Source of the DNA: Pseudorhodoferax sp. Leaf265
GTDB taxonomy: Bacteria; Pseudomonadota; Gammaproteobacteria; Burkholderiales; Burkholderiaceae_C
DNA: 64,000 nucleotides
Direction: 5' to 3'
NCBI RefSeq assembly: GCF_001422365.1
Contig: NZ_LMMT01000001.1
Location: forward strand, 350,820 to 414,819
A model generated the notes under the pieces. The model saw only the letters and a list, made by a program, of their open reading frames with translations. It was not told the DNA's origin and did no database searches. Shown piece after piece: positions 30,037 to 40,335 of this stretch; within the stretch, counting starts at the first letter, position 1; each line of letters begins with the position of its first letter. Both the position numbers and the translations under genes were made by a program.

Positions 30037-31338
30037 TCAGCGACCGAGGTGCTTGGCGTGCAATTTGGGGAGGCCTTGCTCCAGCACGCCACCTACGGTC
30101 AGGAATGACCCAAAGACAAGGATTCTATCAGCGGGGTCTGCCGCACCCACGGCCGCCGCCAGGGCTTGCGTGGGTCCGGCATGCGCGCTGGCGGATGCGT
30201 CCTTGCGCGTGTTGAGCGCCTGCCAGCGTTGCAGCAGTTCGTCGGCCCGCGCCGCGCGCGTACCCGGCAGGTCGCAGAAGTACCAACGGTCCACGACCGG
30301 GGCCATGCGGCGCAGGATGCCGTCCAGGTCCTTGTCGGCCATGGCGCCAAAGACCGCATGCGTGTTGGGGAAAAAACCCATGGCGTCCAGGTTGGCCGCC
30401 AGCGCGGAGGCCGCGTGTGGGTTGTGCGCCACGTCCAGTACCAGCGTGGGCTGGCCCGGCACGATCTGGAAGCGCCCGGGCAGTTCGACCAGGGCCAGCC
30501 CCGCGCGCACGGCCTGGGCCGGGATCGGCAGGCGCTCGCGCACGGCCGTCAGCGCGGCCAGCACGCCGGCCGCGTTGAGCAGTTGGTTGGCACCGCGCAG
30601 CGCCGGATAGGCCAGGCCGCTGTAGCGCTTGCCGCGGCCGGCCCAGGCCCATTGCTGTTGGTCGCCCGAGAAGTTGAAGTCCACGCCAGACTGCCACAGG
30701 TCGGCGCCGATGGCATGCGCATGGCGCGCGATGCTGGCCGGCGGCACCGGGTCGCTGACCACGGCCGGACGGCCCGGGCGCAGGATGCCGGCCTTCTCGA
30801 AGCCGATAGATTCGCGGTCCGGGCCCAGGAATTCCATGTGGTCCAGGTCGATGCTCGTGATCACGGCGCAGTCGGCATCGATCACGTTGACGGCGTCCAG
30901 CCGGCCGCCCAGCCCCACCTCGAGCACGGCGAGGTCCAGCCTGGCATCGGCCAGGCAGCCCAGGATGGCCAGCGTGGTGAACTCGAAGTAGCTCAGCGTG
31001 GTGTCGCCGCGCGCCGCCTCGACACGCGCGAACTGCGGCAGCAGATCGGCCTCGGCGACCGCTTCGCCTGCGATGCGGCAACGCTCCTCGAAACGCACGA
31101 GGTGCGGCGAGGTGTAGACGCCGGTGCGCCAGCCGGCCTGGCCGGCGATGGATTCCAGCATGGCGCAGGTCGAGCCCTTGCCATTGGTGCCCGCCACCGT
31201 GATGACGGTGCAGTCGAAGCGCAGCTGCATGCGCTCGGCCACCCGGCGCACGCGCTCCAGCCCCAGGTCGATCGGTCGGGCGTGCAGTTGCTCGCAGTGT
31301 GCGAGCCATTCGGCGAGAGTTCGGGCCAGGGTTTGCAT
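30037..31338 (-). CDS. folC: Bifunctional folylpolyglutamate/dihydrofolate synthase
   Basis: A 433-residue Mur-ligase-fold enzyme. The P-loop is VAGTNGKGSTCAMLE near residues 47-61. Further family segments are YTSPHLVRFEERCRI and LVLDVAHNPHAASAL. It adds glutamates to dihydropteroate and folates. ATG 31338 matches the family start (MQTLARTLAEWLAHCEQLH); the frame stays open to 31455 but runs into the divergent reductase gene. Confidence 0.96.
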   Translation of the reverse strand: MQTLARTLAEWLAHCEQLHARPIDLGLERVRRVAERMQLRFDCTVITVAGTNGKGSTCAMLESIAGQAGWRTGVYTSPHLVRFEERCRIAGEAVAEADLLPQFARVEAARGDTTLSYFEFTTLAILGCLADARLDLAVLEVGLGGRLDAVNVIDADCAVITSIDLDHMEFLGPDRESIGFEKAGILRPGRPAVVSDPVPPASIARHAHAIGADLWQSGVDFNFSGDQQQWAWAGRGKRYSGLAYPALRGANQLLNAAGVLAALTAVRERLPIPAQAVRAGLALVELPGRFQIVPGQPTLVLDVAHNPHAASALAANLDAMGFFPNTHAVFGAMADKDLDGILRRMAPVVDRWYFCDLPGTRAARADELLQRWQALNTRKDASASAHAGPTQALAAAVGAADPADRILVFGSFLTVGGVLEQGLPKLHAKHLGR

Positions 31339-31381
31339 AGGGCCCGGATTGTCGCAAACACGTTCGCCATAATCGCGCGCC

Positions 31382-31729
31382 ATGACCACCCTGTACGGCA
31401 TTCCCAACTGCGACACCGTCAAGAAGGCGCGCACCTGGCTCGACGCGCAGGGCATCGCCTACGCCTTCCACGATTTCAAGAAGGCCGGCGTGCCGGCGCA
31501 GCTGGATGCCTGGATCGCTCAATTGGGCTGGGAAGTCGTGCTGAACCGCAAGGGCACGACCTGGCGCAAGCTCGACGCCGCGCAGCAAGCCGCTGTCCAG
31601 GACGCGGCCAGCGCCGCCGCATTGCTGCGCGCGCAACCCAGCGCGATCAAACGCCCCGTCGTCGAATGGGACGACGGCACCGTGACCGCGGGCTTCGCGC
31701 CCGAGGCCTGGGCCACCCGCCGCCACTGA
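31382..31729 (+). CDS. ArsC/Spx-family reductase-like protein
   Basis: A 115-residue thioredoxin-fold protein of the ArsC/YffB group. It begins MTTLYGIPNCDTVKKARTWL with a single conserved cysteine at position 10 and contains LNRKGTTWRKL and KRPVVEWDDG. It lacks the extra cysteines expected of a classical arsenate reductase, and no ars genes are near. YffB-like proteins are thought to be glutathione-dependent thiol reductases. Confidence 0.88.
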   Translation: MTTLYGIPNCDTVKKARTWLDAQGIAYAFHDFKKAGVPAQLDAWIAQLGWEVVLNRKGTTWRKLDAAQQAAVQDAASAAALLRAQPSAIKRPVVEWDDGTVTAGFAPEAWATRRH

Positions 31730-31756
31730 TTTTTTTCACTCTGTCTTTTTGAGACC

Positions 31757-32083
31757 ATGACCACCAGCAGCATCGCGGGCGTGACCGTCACGACCCAGGC
31801 CAATGTCTACTTCGACGGCAAGTGCGTGAGCCACGCCATCACCTTCCCCGACGGCACCAAGAAGAGCGTGGGCGTGGTCCTGCCGGCCGAGCTGACCTTC
31901 GGCACGGCCGCCCCCGAGATCATGGAATGCGTGGGCGGCGCCTGTGAGTACCGCCTGGCCGGCACCGATGCCTGGGTCAAGTCCAGCGCCGGTGAACAGT
32001 TCAGCGTGCCGGGCAACACGAAGTTCGACATCCGCGTGACGGCCGAAACCGGGCCGTACCACTACATCTGCCATTACGGATAA
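31757..32083 (+). CDS. ppnP: Pyrimidine/purine nucleoside phosphorylase
   Basis: A 108-residue cupin of the DUF1255/PpnP family. The core VYFDGKCVSHAITFPDGTKK, GVVLPAELTFGTAAPEIMEC and FSVPGNTKFDI are characteristic. PpnP phosphorolyses several nucleosides. It follows the ArsC-like gene by 27 bases and converges on murB. Confidence 0.93.
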   Translation: MTTSSIAGVTVTTQANVYFDGKCVSHAITFPDGTKKSVGVVLPAELTFGTAAPEIMECVGGACEYRLAGTDAWVKSSAGEQFSVPGNTKFDIRVTAETGPYHYICHYG

Positions 32084-32096
32084 GGTTGGCGGCTGA

Positions 32097-33149
32097 TCAG
32101 ACGACCACCGGCTCCGGCTCCAGCCGGATGCCGAAGCGTTCGTAGACGCTGGTCTGGATCGCCCGGGCCAGCGTCATGACCTCGCCGCCCGTGGCGGGAT
32201 TGTCCTTTCCGCCGCGGTTCACGAGCACCAGCGCCTGCTTTTCGTAGACGCCGGCATTGCCCACGCTCTTGCCCTTCCAGCCGCAGGCATCGATGAGCCA
32301 GCCAGCGGCCAGCTTGATGCTGCCGTCGGCCATCGGGTAATGCACCACGCGCGGGTCGCGGCCGATGATGTCGGCACACTGCTCGGGCGTCACGGTCGGG
32401 TTCTTGAAGAAGCTGCCGGCGTTGCCGATCACCTGCGGATCGGGCAGCTTGTGGCGGCGGATCTCGCAGATCCATTCGAAGATCTGCCGGGCCGTGGGCG
32501 CGGCAATGCCGGTCTCGGCCTGCTTGCGCTCCAGGTCCAAGTAGCCCAGCACGGGCCTCCACGGCTTGGGCAGTCGCAGCCGCACACGCGTGATGAGGGC
32601 GCGGCCCGCCAGGCCGAAGTCCGACAGCTCGGCCGCCGCATGCTTGAACACCGAATCGCGGTACCCGAAGGCGCATTGCGCGGCGGACAACGTGAAGGGC
32701 TTGCCCGTCGCCAGATCGACCGCGTCGAGCGATTCAAAGCGATCCTGCAGCTCCACCCCGTACGCACCGATGTTCTGTACCGGGGAGGCGCCCACGGTGC
32801 CGGGGATCAGCGCGAGGTTCTCCAGGCCCGGCAAGCCCTGCGCGAGCGTCCAGGCCACGAAGTCGTGCCAGTTCTCGCCGGCGCCGGCCTCGACGACCCA
32901 GGCGCGCTCGGCCTCCTCGACCACGCGCCGGCCCATGATCTCCACCTTGAGCACCAGGGCGCGCACGTCGCCGGTCAGCACGATGTTGCTGCCGCCGCCG
33001 AGCACGAACTTGGGTGCGGCCGCGAGCTCCGGATCGGCCAGCACAGCCGCCAGATCGGCTTCGGACCCCACGCGCACCAGCGTGTGCGCGCGCGCCACGA
33101 TGCCGAAGGCGTTGTAGGCCCGCAGCGGGACATTCATCTCGACTAACAT
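32097..33149 (-). CDS. murB: UDP-N-acetylenolpyruvoylglucosamine reductase
   Basis: A 350-residue MurB. FAD-binding segments [14 protein letters not shown] and [20 protein letters not shown] are clear, and the catalytic region includes FGYRDSVFK and [10 protein letters not shown]. It reduces enolpyruvyl-UDP-GlcNAc to UDP-MurNAc. ATG 33149 gives [16 protein letters not shown]; an internal ATG at 33137 is the alternative start. Confidence 0.97.
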   Translation of the reverse strand: MLVEMNVPLRAYNAFGIVARAHTLVRVGSEADLAAVLADPELAAAPKFVLGGGSNIVLTGDVRALVLKVEIMGRRVVEEAERAWVVEAGAGENWHDFVAWTLAQGLPGLENLALIPGTVGASPVQNIGAYGVELQDRFESLDAVDLATGKPFTLSAAQCAFGYRDSVFKHAAAELSDFGLAGRALITRVRLRLPKPWRPVLGYLDLERKQAETGIAAPTARQIFEWICEIRRHKLPDPQVIGNAGSFFKNPTVTPEQCADIIGRDPRVVHYPMADGSIKLAAGWLIDACGWKGKSVGNAGVYEKQALVLVNRGGKDNPATGGEVMTLARAIQTSVYERFGIRLEPEPVVV

Positions 33150-33224
33150 CTTGGAATTGTCGCATCGCATGCCGGCCCTGACGCCCGCGCTCACGGCCCG
33201 GCGCAACCTCCAGGAACCACACCC

Positions 33225-33710
33225 ATGCCTTCTTTCGACACCGTTTGTGAAGCCGACCTCGTCAAGGTCCGCAACGCCGTGGACAACAGCGCCAAGGAAA
33301 TCGGCACCCGCTTCGATTTCAAGGGCACCTCGGCCGCCATCGAGCTCAAGGACAAGGAGATCACCCTCATCGGCGATGCCGAGTTCCAGCTCGACCAGAT
33401 CGCCGACGTGCTGCGCAACAAGCTGACCAAGCAGGAGGTCGACGTGCGCTTCCTGGACATGGGCGACGTGCAGAAGATGGGCGGCGACAAGGTCAAGCGC
33501 GTGGTCAAGGTGCGCAATGGCATCGAGGCCGAACTGGCCAAAAAGCTGCAGCGCCTGATCAAGGACAGCAAGCTCAAGGTGCAGGCCGCCATCCAGGGCG
33601 AGACCGTGCGCGTGACGGGCACCAAGCGCGACGACCTGCAGGCCGCGATGGCGCTGATCCGCAAGGACATCACCGACATCCCGCTGTCGTTCAACAACTT
33701 CCGCGACTGA
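33225..33710 (+). CDS. YajQ-family nucleotide-binding protein
   Basis: A 161-residue YajQ protein that begins [21 protein letters not shown] and contains the tandem ferredoxin-like folds of the family ([38 protein letters not shown]). A Xanthomonas homologue binds cyclic di-GMP; other members bind tRNA or nucleotides. Its stop overlaps the protease start (TGATG), so three genes are coupled: yajQ, protease and HD-like protein. Confidence 0.95.
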   Translation: MPSFDTVCEADLVKVRNAVDNSAKEIGTRFDFKGTSAAIELKDKEITLIGDAEFQLDQIADVLRNKLTKQEVDVRFLDMGDVQKMGGDKVKRVVKVRNGIEAELAKKLQRLIKDSKLKVQAAIQGETVRVTGTKRDDLQAAMALIRKDITDIPLSFNNFRD

Positions 33711-34354
33711 TGCGCATGCGCCGGGCTCTCGCGCTGGCGGCCCTGCTGCTGGCGGCATGGCTGGGCCAGGCGCAAGCGCAGTCCGTGGCGCTGACGGGCG
33801 TGCTGGGCCAGCGCGCGCTGTTGGTGGTGGATGGAGCCGGGCCGCGCAGCGTGGCCATCGGCGAGAGCTGGCGCGGCGTCAAGCTGCTAGCGTTGCAGGG
33901 CGAGCAGGCCGAACTCGAAATCGGCGGGCGCCGCACCAGCGTGCGCCTGGGCGGCTCGCCGGTCGCCATGGGCGTGCCGGCGGCCGACCGGCGCATCGTG
34001 CTGCAGGCCGACGGCCGCGGCCACTTCATGGGTCAGGGCCGCATCAACGGCCAGCTCGTGCAGTTCATGGTGGACACGGGCGCCAGCACCGTGGCACTGG
34101 ACACCGCCGAGGCGGAACGACTGAAACTGGATTTCCGCAAGGGCCGTCAGGCCAACATGGGCACGGCCAACGGTGCCATCCAGGTCTGGGTCGTCCGGCT
34201 CGCTTCGCTGCGCATTGGCGAGACCGAACTCAGGGACATCGAGGCCGCCGTCGTGCCCCAGCCCATGCCCTATGTGCTGCTCGGCAACAACGTGCTGGCG
34301 CGCTTCCAGATGAGTCGCGGCCCGCAGCAGATGGTGCTGGAGCAGCGCTACTGA
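33710..34354 (+). CDS. Retropepsin-like aspartic protease (TIGR02281 family)
   Basis: A 214-residue exported protein. A signal peptide spans residues 1-23 (cleavage after AQA). The single aspartic protease motif is MVDTGASTVALD with D122, as in clan AA retropepsin-like enzymes, which act as homodimers. The location is probably periplasmic and the substrate is unknown. It is translationally coupled to both neighbours by TGATG overlaps. Confidence 0.9.
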   Translation: MRMRRALALAALLLAAWLGQAQAQSVALTGVLGQRALLVVDGAGPRSVAIGESWRGVKLLALQGEQAELEIGGRRTSVRLGGSPVAMGVPAADRRIVLQADGRGHFMGQGRINGQLVQFMVDTGASTVALDTAEAERLKLDFRKGRQANMGTANGAIQVWVVRLASLRIGETELRDIEAAVVPQPMPYVLLGNNVLARFQMSRGPQQMVLEQRY

Positions 34355-35343
34355 TGGCCATGCAGCCCACCGCCGTCCCGCATCCGCAGGACGCCGAATA
34401 CGAAGACCTGCTGGGCCTGTGGGCCGAACTGGAGGCCGGGCTGTCCACGCTGCTGCTGCGGCCGCGCCAGGTGGCCGAGTTCCCGCGCAAAGTGCAGCAG
34501 TACGACCGCTGGATGCAGGATCTGCTCCAGCACGACATGGACACCGGCCTGTACCTGCTGTATCAGCTCGCGGCCAACCGCACGCTGGGCTACAGCAGCG
34601 CCCATGCGCTGGTGTGTGGCGTGCTGTGCCATGTGCTGGCGGCGGAATTGGCGCTGCCACAGTCCGAGCGCGACAGTCTGGTCGGTGCGGCCCTGACCAT
34701 GAACCTCTCGATGACGGCGCTGCAGAACCGCCTGGCCGAACAGGCCGAAGCCCCCAACACCGAGCAGAAAGAGCAGATCGACGCGCATGCCGCGACCGGC
34801 AGCATGCTGCTGGGCCGCCTGGGGGTGGCCGACGCGGACTGGTTGCAGGTCGTCGCCCTGCACCACGAGAGTCTGCCCCCCGCCGCGCTGGATACGCTGG
34901 CGCCGGTGCAACGCCTGGCCCGCATCCTGCAGGTGGTGGACCGCTACGCCGCGATGATCAGCCCGCGCAAGTCGCGCGCCGCGCGCAGCGTGATCGAGAC
35001 CGTGCGCGCCATGCTGGGCCGTGGCGATGTCGCGCGCGAGGCCGCCGGCATGGCGCTGGTGCGCGCCGTGGGCCTGTGCCCGCCGGGCAGCTTCGTGCGG
35101 CTGGATTCGGGCGAGGTGGCCCTGGTGCTGCGCCGCGGCCGCCAGGCCAACCATCCGCTCGTGGCGACCGTGCTGGGCAAGAGCGGCGAGAAGCTGGCCG
35201 CCCCGCGCCTGCTGCGCATCGTACTGGGCGGTCCGGCCATCCAGTCGGCGCTGACGCCCGAGCTGCTGCGCAACCGCGTGCGCATCAACCACCAGGCCCT
35301 GCTGCGCCAGGCCCTGCAGGCCGAACGCGCGCACGGCGCCTGA
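34354..35343 (+). CDS. Degenerate HD-GYP-type protein
   Basis: A 329-residue protein with the helical layout of HD-GYP phosphodiesterases but without the key residues. H84 of the first histidine motif is present (SSAHALVCGVLCHVL). The expected HD dyad is replaced by methionine and asparagine in GAALTMNLSM near 111-120. HHE remains at 170-172, but GYP is absent; LARILQVVDRYAAM near 188-201 matches the family's distal helix. It is therefore probably not a cyclic di-GMP hydrolase but a binding or scaffold protein. Its start overlaps the protease stop. Confidence 0.8.
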   Translation: MAMQPTAVPHPQDAEYEDLLGLWAELEAGLSTLLLRPRQVAEFPRKVQQYDRWMQDLLQHDMDTGLYLLYQLAANRTLGYSSAHALVCGVLCHVLAAELALPQSERDSLVGAALTMNLSMTALQNRLAEQAEAPNTEQKEQIDAHAATGSMLLGRLGVADADWLQVVALHHESLPPAALDTLAPVQRLARILQVVDRYAAMISPRKSRAARSVIETVRAMLGRGDVAREAAGMALVRAVGLCPPGSFVRLDSGEVALVLRRGRQANHPLVATVLGKSGEKLAAPRLLRIVLGGPAIQSALTPELLRNRVRINHQALLRQALQAERAHGA

Positions 35344-35346
35344 GCG

Positions 35347-35967
35347 CTACTTCTTCTTGCTGCCCAGGCGCGATTCCTTGCCTTGGGCCAGCCGGCCGAT
35401 GTTCTCACGGTGGCGCCAGAACAGCAGCAGGGCCATCACGCCCAGCGCCAGCGCGATGCGTTTGTCGGCATACCAGGCCAGGCCGTTGCCGAACAGGTAG
35501 TAGACCGGCGCGAAGACGGCCGCCACCAGCGAGGCCAGCGAGGAATAGCGAAAGAAGAAGGCGATGATGAGCCAGGTCAGCGCTACAGCCAGGCCGAGAA
35601 CCCAGTCCACGCCGAACAGCACGCCGAGCGCCGTGGCCACGCCCTTGCCTCCCTGGAAGCGGAAGAACACCGGGTACAGGTGGCCCAGGAACGCCGCCAG
35701 GCCCACCAGCGCCACCGTGCCCTCCTGCAGCCCGACGCGCTCGCCGTGCCAGACCACCAGCGCTACCGGCAGCCAGCCCTTGAGCGCGTCGAGCAGCAGC
35801 GTGGCGATCGCCGCGGGCTTGCTGCCCGAGCGCAGCACATTGGTCGCGCCCGGGTTCTTGCTGCCGTAGCTGCGCGGGTCCGACAGGCCCATCACGCGGC
35901 TGACGATCACGGCGAAGGACAACGAGCCCAGCAGGTAGGCGGCCAGCGTGGCGAGGAAAGAATTCAT
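35347..35967 (-). CDS. plsY: Glycerol-3-phosphate acyltransferase PlsY
   Basis: A 206-residue membrane protein with five hydrophobic segments. The PlsY motifs are [27 protein letters not shown] and [17 protein letters not shown]. It transfers the acyl group from acyl-phosphate to glycerol-3-phosphate in phospholipid synthesis. ATG 35967 ([16 protein letters not shown]) is the family start; an upstream ATG at 35976 adds three residues. Confidence 0.96.
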   Translation of the reverse strand: MNSFLATLAAYLLGSLSFAVIVSRVMGLSDPRSYGSKNPGATNVLRSGSKPAAIATLLLDALKGWLPVALVVWHGERVGLQEGTVALVGLAAFLGHLYPVFFRFQGGKGVATALGVLFGVDWVLGLAVALTWLIIAFFFRYSSLASLVAAVFAPVYYLFGNGLAWYADKRIALALGVMALLLFWRHRENIGRLAQGKESRLGSKKK

Positions 35968-36019
35968 GGGGTGCAAATGTCTCCGGCGAAAGGCGCGCGC
36001 ATTGTGCCAGCGCCGCCCC

Positions 36020-36508
36020 TCACAGCGGCAGGCCGCACTGCACCGGTTTTGCGTCCAGCAGCTGCACGCAGACCTGCGGATCGATGCCGACCAGAAAGCC
36101 GCGCCGCCCGCCGTTGATGGCGATGCGCGGCAACGCCAGAATGGTCTCCTCGATGTAGACCGGCATGCGTTTCTTCGTGCCGAACGGCGAGGTGCCGCCC
36201 ACCAGGTAGCCGCTGTGCCGGTTCGCCACCTCGGGCGCGCAGGCCTCGACCGACTTGGCGCCGATCTGGCGCGCCAGATTCTTGGTCGAAACCTTGCGGT
36301 TGCCGTGCATCAGCACCAGCAGCGGCTTGGCGTCCTGGTCCTGCATGACCAGTGTCTTGACCACCGTGAACGGGTCCAGCCCCAGCACCTCGGCGCTGTG
36401 CTGGGCACCGCCGTGCTCCAGGTACTCGTACGGGTGCTCGGTGAACGCGACCTTGTGCGCGCGCAGCAGCTGGGTGGCCGGCGTTTCCGAGACGTGCTGC
36501 TTGGCCAT
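36020..36508 (-). CDS. ybaK: Cys-tRNA(Pro)/Cys-tRNA(Cys) deacylase YbaK
   Basis: A 162-residue YbaK/EbsC protein. It has the editing-domain features [40 protein letters not shown] and [19 protein letters not shown]. It removes mischarged cysteine from tRNA-Pro. It lies two bases after the aldo/keto reductase gene in the same leftward pair. Confidence 0.95.
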   Translation of the reverse strand: MAKQHVSETPATQLLRAHKVAFTEHPYEYLEHGGAQHSAEVLGLDPFTVVKTLVMQDQDAKPLLVLMHGNRKVSTKNLARQIGAKSVEACAPEVANRHSGYLVGGTSPFGTKKRMPVYIEETILALPRIAINGGRRGFLVGIDPQVCVQLLDAKPVQCGLPL

Positions 36509-36510
36509 GC

Positions 36511-37575
36511 TCAGAGCGCCGGATCGCCCAATTCCAGGTGCAGCGCGTCCAGCGCCGCCAGGACGTCGGGCGAGAGTTCGGTGGCGAAGGCCGCCACGTC
36601 CTCCTCCAGCTGCGCCACGCTGGTCACGCCCAGGATGGTGCTGCTCACCTGCCACTTGGCTGCGCAAAAGGCCAGCGCCAGCTGCGTGGGCGTGAGCCCC
36701 AGTTCGCGCGCCAGCGCGTTGTAACGACGCGCGGCCGCCAGCGCCGCCTCGCGCCCCCAGCGCCCCGAACGCACCGAGGCGTAGCGCGCGATGCGCGCCT
36801 CGCCGGGGGCCGCCGGGCCGCTGGTGCCGCCCGTGTCGTACTTGCCGGTCAGCAAGCCGAAGCCCAGCGGCGAGTAGGCCAGCAGCCCCACATCCAGCCG
36901 GTGCAGGGTTTCGTCCAGCGCGTGCTCCACGCTGCGGTTGATCAGGCAGTAGGCGTTCTGCACCGAGGCCACACGCGCCAGGCCATGGGCCTCGGCCAGG
37001 CGCACGAACTCGTGCACGCCATAGGGCGTCTCGTTGGACAGGCCGATGGCCCGCACCTTGCCCGCGCGCACCAGGCTGTCGAGCGCGCGCAGCTGCTCCT
37101 CGATCGCTGGCGCAGGCTTGTCCTGGGTCGGGTCGAAGTAGCGCGCGCCGAAGGCCGGCAGGTTGCGCGCCGGCCAGTGCAGCTGGTAGAGATCGATCAC
37201 GTCGGTGCGCAGGCGTTTCAGGCTCGCCTCGCAGGACTCGACGATGTCGCTGGCCTTGAACTCGGCCCGGCCATGGCGGATCCATGGCATGCCGCGCGGC
37301 GGGCCGGCGGCCTTGGTCGCCAGCAGCACGCGCTGGCGCACACCGGGGCGCGCCGCGAACCAGTCCCCGATGATGGTCTCGGTGGCGCCATAGGTCTCGG
37401 CACGCGCCGGCACGGCATACATCTCGGCCGTGTCGATGAAGGTGATGCCCAGCGCGAGCGAGCGGTCCAGGATGGTGTGCGCGGTGGCGCTGTCGACCTG
37501 CTCGCCGAAGGTCATGGTGCCCAGGCAGAGCGGCGTCACGTGCAGGCCACTGCGGCCCAGGGGAACAGTGTGCAT
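36511..37575 (-). CDS. Aldo/keto reductase (Tas-like)
   Basis: A 354-residue NADP-dependent aldo/keto reductase. The catalytic tyrosine lies in FIDTAEMYAVPA and the lysine in VLLATKAAGPP. A region typical of Tas-type members is IDLYQLHWPARNLP, and the cofactor-binding C-terminal part includes GVTSVAQLEEDVAAF. The substrate is unknown. Confidence 0.9.
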   Translation of the reverse strand: MHTVPLGRSGLHVTPLCLGTMTFGEQVDSATAHTILDRSLALGITFIDTAEMYAVPARAETYGATETIIGDWFAARPGVRQRVLLATKAAGPPRGMPWIRHGRAEFKASDIVESCEASLKRLRTDVIDLYQLHWPARNLPAFGARYFDPTQDKPAPAIEEQLRALDSLVRAGKVRAIGLSNETPYGVHEFVRLAEAHGLARVASVQNAYCLINRSVEHALDETLHRLDVGLLAYSPLGFGLLTGKYDTGGTSGPAAPGEARIARYASVRSGRWGREAALAAARRYNALARELGLTPTQLALAFCAAKWQVSSTILGVTSVAQLEEDVAAFATELSPDVLAALDALHLELGDPAL

Positions 37576-37680
37576 GGAGGATGCTTGTCGGTACGGCCAA
37601 AAGAAGCGCGCGAGTGTCGCAGCTTTCCTGTCGCGCGGCTGACGGCGCCCGGCCCCGTCCCTGCCCTACCATCGCCGCCC

Positions 37681-38595
37681 ATGTACCAGCCCCTTCGCCC
37701 CTCGCGCAGCGACATGATCCCCCTGCGCACGCTGCGCGCCCATGTCCGCCTGTGGGGCGAGCCGGCGCCGGGCCGCGTGCCGCTGGTGCTGGTGCACGGC
37801 TGGATGGACGTCTCGGCCTCCTGGCAGTTCGTGGTGGACGCGCTCGCGCAGGACCACTTCATCGTCGCGCCCGACTGGCGCGGCTACGGCCTGACGGAGG
37901 CCGCGCCGGTGGACAGCTACTGCTTCGCCGACTACCTGGGCGACCTGGACTTCCTGCTCGACCACTACGCCGGCGACCAGCCCGTCAACCTGGTCGGCCA
38001 CAGCATGGGCGGCAACGTGGCCATGATGTATGCGGGCGTGCGGCCGGCCCGCATCCGCCGGCTCGTGAACCTGGAGGGCTTCGGCTCGCCCGAGCACCGG
38101 CCCGAGGAGGCGCCCGGCCGCTATGCGCGCTGGATGGACGAGCTGAAACAGTTCCACCGCGGCGAGATGGAACTGGCCCCCTACGACAGTGCCGACGGCG
38201 TCGCGCGCCGCCTCATGCGGACCAACCGCCGGCTGCCGCAGGACAAGGCCGACTGGCTGGCGCGCGAGTGGGCGCGCGAGACGCCGCGCGCCGAGGGCGG
38301 CAACGAGTGGCGCATCCGCGGCGACGCTGCACACAAAACCATCTTCGCCCAGGCCATGCGCGTGGACGAAGTGCTGGCGCTGTACCGCGCGATCACCGCG
38401 CCCGTGCTGGCCGTGGAAGCCTCCGACGACAGCCTCTCGCAATGGTGGAAGGGCCGCTACACGCTGGACGACTACCACCGCCGGCTGGAGCAGATTGCCA
38501 GCTGCGAAGTGTTGCGCATCGCCGACGCCGGCCACATGCTGCAGCACGACCAGCCCCAGGCGGTGGCCCAGGCCATCGAGCGATTCATCGCCTGA
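37681..38595 (+). CDS. Alpha/beta hydrolase
   Basis: A 304-residue alpha/beta hydrolase. The oxyanion region is LVLVHGWMDVSASW, the nucleophile elbow is LVGHSMGGNVAM, and the likely histidine is in IADAGHMLQHDQP. It is a single-domain cytoplasmic enzyme of unknown substrate. It is divergent from the aldo/keto reductase gene. Confidence 0.9.
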   Translation: MYQPLRPSRSDMIPLRTLRAHVRLWGEPAPGRVPLVLVHGWMDVSASWQFVVDALAQDHFIVAPDWRGYGLTEAAPVDSYCFADYLGDLDFLLDHYAGDQPVNLVGHSMGGNVAMMYAGVRPARIRRLVNLEGFGSPEHRPEEAPGRYARWMDELKQFHRGEMELAPYDSADGVARRLMRTNRRLPQDKADWLAREWARETPRAEGGNEWRIRGDAAHKTIFAQAMRVDEVLALYRAITAPVLAVEASDDSLSQWWKGRYTLDDYHRRLEQIASCEVLRIADAGHMLQHDQPQAVAQAIERFIA

Positions 38596-38670
38596 ACGAA
38601 TTCGGTTACAAGGCGTTGCAGTTATCGGGCAATTGCCGTCCAATGCCCTCCGGGACCCCCGGAGATCTGC

Positions 38671-40230
38671 ATGAAACTCAGCCTCAAGCTCCCTCTGGCC
38701 TTCGTCGCTGCGCTGGCTGCCCTGCTCTGTGCGGCGCTGTTCGGCATGTTCCAGCTCAACCGGGGCCTTTTGACCTACGAGACCACCGTGCGTGCGCACA
38801 CCGCGCAGGAGCGCGACGTGGCCGCGCTGCTCAACGACTTCAAGACCCAGGTGCAGGAGTGGAAGAACGTGCTGCTGCGCGGCAGGGACCCGGCGCAACG
38901 CGACCGCTACTGGGCCGCCTTCCATAAGAAGGAAGCCGAGGTGGCCCGCGGCGCCCAGCAGCTTGCCGCCGTCCTGGGCGATAGCGAGGCGGGCCGGCTG
39001 ATCGCGCGCTTCCGCGAAGCGCACACCACCATGGGCGCGGGCTACCGCAAGGGCTATGCGGCCTTCGAGGCCGCGGCCTTCGAATCGGGCGTCGGCGACA
39101 AGGCCGTGCAGGGCATGGACCGCGAGCCGGCCCAGCTGCTGGACCAGGCCGGCGAGAAGATCGCGGCAGAAAGCCGCGGCATCGCCGAGGTGGCGGCTGC
39201 GCAGTCGCGCCGCGCGCTGTCCATCAGCCTGGCCACCATGGCCGTGGTCTGCGTGCTGGCCATCGGCGGCGCCATCGCGTTCAGCCGCTCGGTCGTGCGG
39301 CCGCTGGACCGGGCCGTGGCCGTGTCGCGCGCCGTGGCTTCGGGCGATCTGACCGCTGCCGCCCAGGTGCTGGGCAAGGACGAGGTGGCCGAATTGCTCA
39401 ACGCCTTGCACGCGATGCAGGGCGCGCTGTCCTCCGTCGTCAGCAACGTGCGCGAGAACGCCGAGGGCGTGGCCACGGCCAGCGCCGAGATCGCGCTGGG
39501 CAACAACGACCTGTCGGCACGCACCGAACGGCAGGCCTCGGCCCTGCAGCAGACCGCGGCATCCATGGAGCAGCTCAGCGCCACCGTGCGCCAGAACGCC
39601 GACAACGCGCGCAGCGCCAACGGCCTGTCGCAGGAGGCCTCGCGCATCGCGGCCGAGGGCGGCGCCGCCGTGGGCCGCGTGGTGCGGACCATGCAGGGCA
39701 TCGCCGACGCCTCGCGCCGCATCGCCGACATCATCGGCACCATCGATGGGATCGCCTTCCAGACCAACATCCTGGCGCTCAACGCGGCCGTGGAGGCCGC
39801 CCGCGCCGGCGAGCAGGGCCGCGGTTTCGCCGTGGTGGCGAGCGAGGTGCGCCACCTGGCCCAGCGCAGCGCCGAGGCCGCGCGCGAGATCAAGGCGCTG
39901 ATCGGCACCAGCACCGCGCGCGTGGAGGAAGGCTCGGCCCAGGTCGACGCGGCCGGCGCCACCATGCAGCAGGTGGTGGCCGCGATCCAGCGCGTGACCG
40001 ACCTCATGGGCGAGATCAGTGCCGCCAGCCAGGAGCAGAGCTCGGGCGTGGCCCAGATCGGCGAGGCCGTGACGCAGATGGACCACGCAACCCAGCAGAA
40101 CGCCGCGCTGGTGGAGGAGAGCGCCGCCGCGGCCAGCAGCCTCAAATCCCAGGCCCACGACCTGGTCCAGGCCGTGGCCGTGTTCCGGCTCGGCGCCGGC
40201 CAGCCGCGCCTCACCCACGCGGCCGCCTGA
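38671..40230 (+). CDS. Methyl-accepting chemotaxis protein
   Basis: A 519-residue chemoreceptor. A first membrane segment spans about residues 8-28 ([19 protein letters not shown]). A periplasmic helical domain of about 160 residues follows, then a second membrane segment near 190-212 ([18 protein letters not shown]) and a HAMP region. The signalling hairpin tip reads [20 protein letters not shown]. The C-terminus ([13 protein letters not shown]) lacks the NWETF-type CheR tether. The ligand is unknown. No che genes are near, so it is a solitary receptor gene. Confidence 0.95.
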   Translation: MKLSLKLPLAFVAALAALLCAALFGMFQLNRGLLTYETTVRAHTAQERDVAALLNDFKTQVQEWKNVLLRGRDPAQRDRYWAAFHKKEAEVARGAQQLAAVLGDSEAGRLIARFREAHTTMGAGYRKGYAAFEAAAFESGVGDKAVQGMDREPAQLLDQAGEKIAAESRGIAEVAAAQSRRALSISLATMAVVCVLAIGGAIAFSRSVVRPLDRAVAVSRAVASGDLTAAAQVLGKDEVAELLNALHAMQGALSSVVSNVRENAEGVATASAEIALGNNDLSARTERQASALQQTAASMEQLSATVRQNADNARSANGLSQEASRIAAEGGAAVGRVVRTMQGIADASRRIADIIGTIDGIAFQTNILALNAAVEAARAGEQGRGFAVVASEVRHLAQRSAEAAREIKALIGTSTARVEEGSAQVDAAGATMQQVVAAIQRVTDLMGEISAASQEQSSGVAQIGEAVTQMDHATQQNAALVEESAAAASSLKSQAHDLVQAVAVFRLGAGQPRLTHAAA

Positions 40231-40335
40231 GCCGCCCCCTCCCCCCGCCCGCCGCAGGGACACGGCGGGTGCCTGGGTGCGCATGAGAAAATCGCACGTT
40301 TTGCCGCACGGCACCACCTGACAAGCGAGAACACC

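Noticed and set aside
40240-40335. CCCGCCG / CGGCGGG hairpin before prfB as a terminator
   Set aside because: The stem is plausible, but no T-run follows, so termination cannot be supported.
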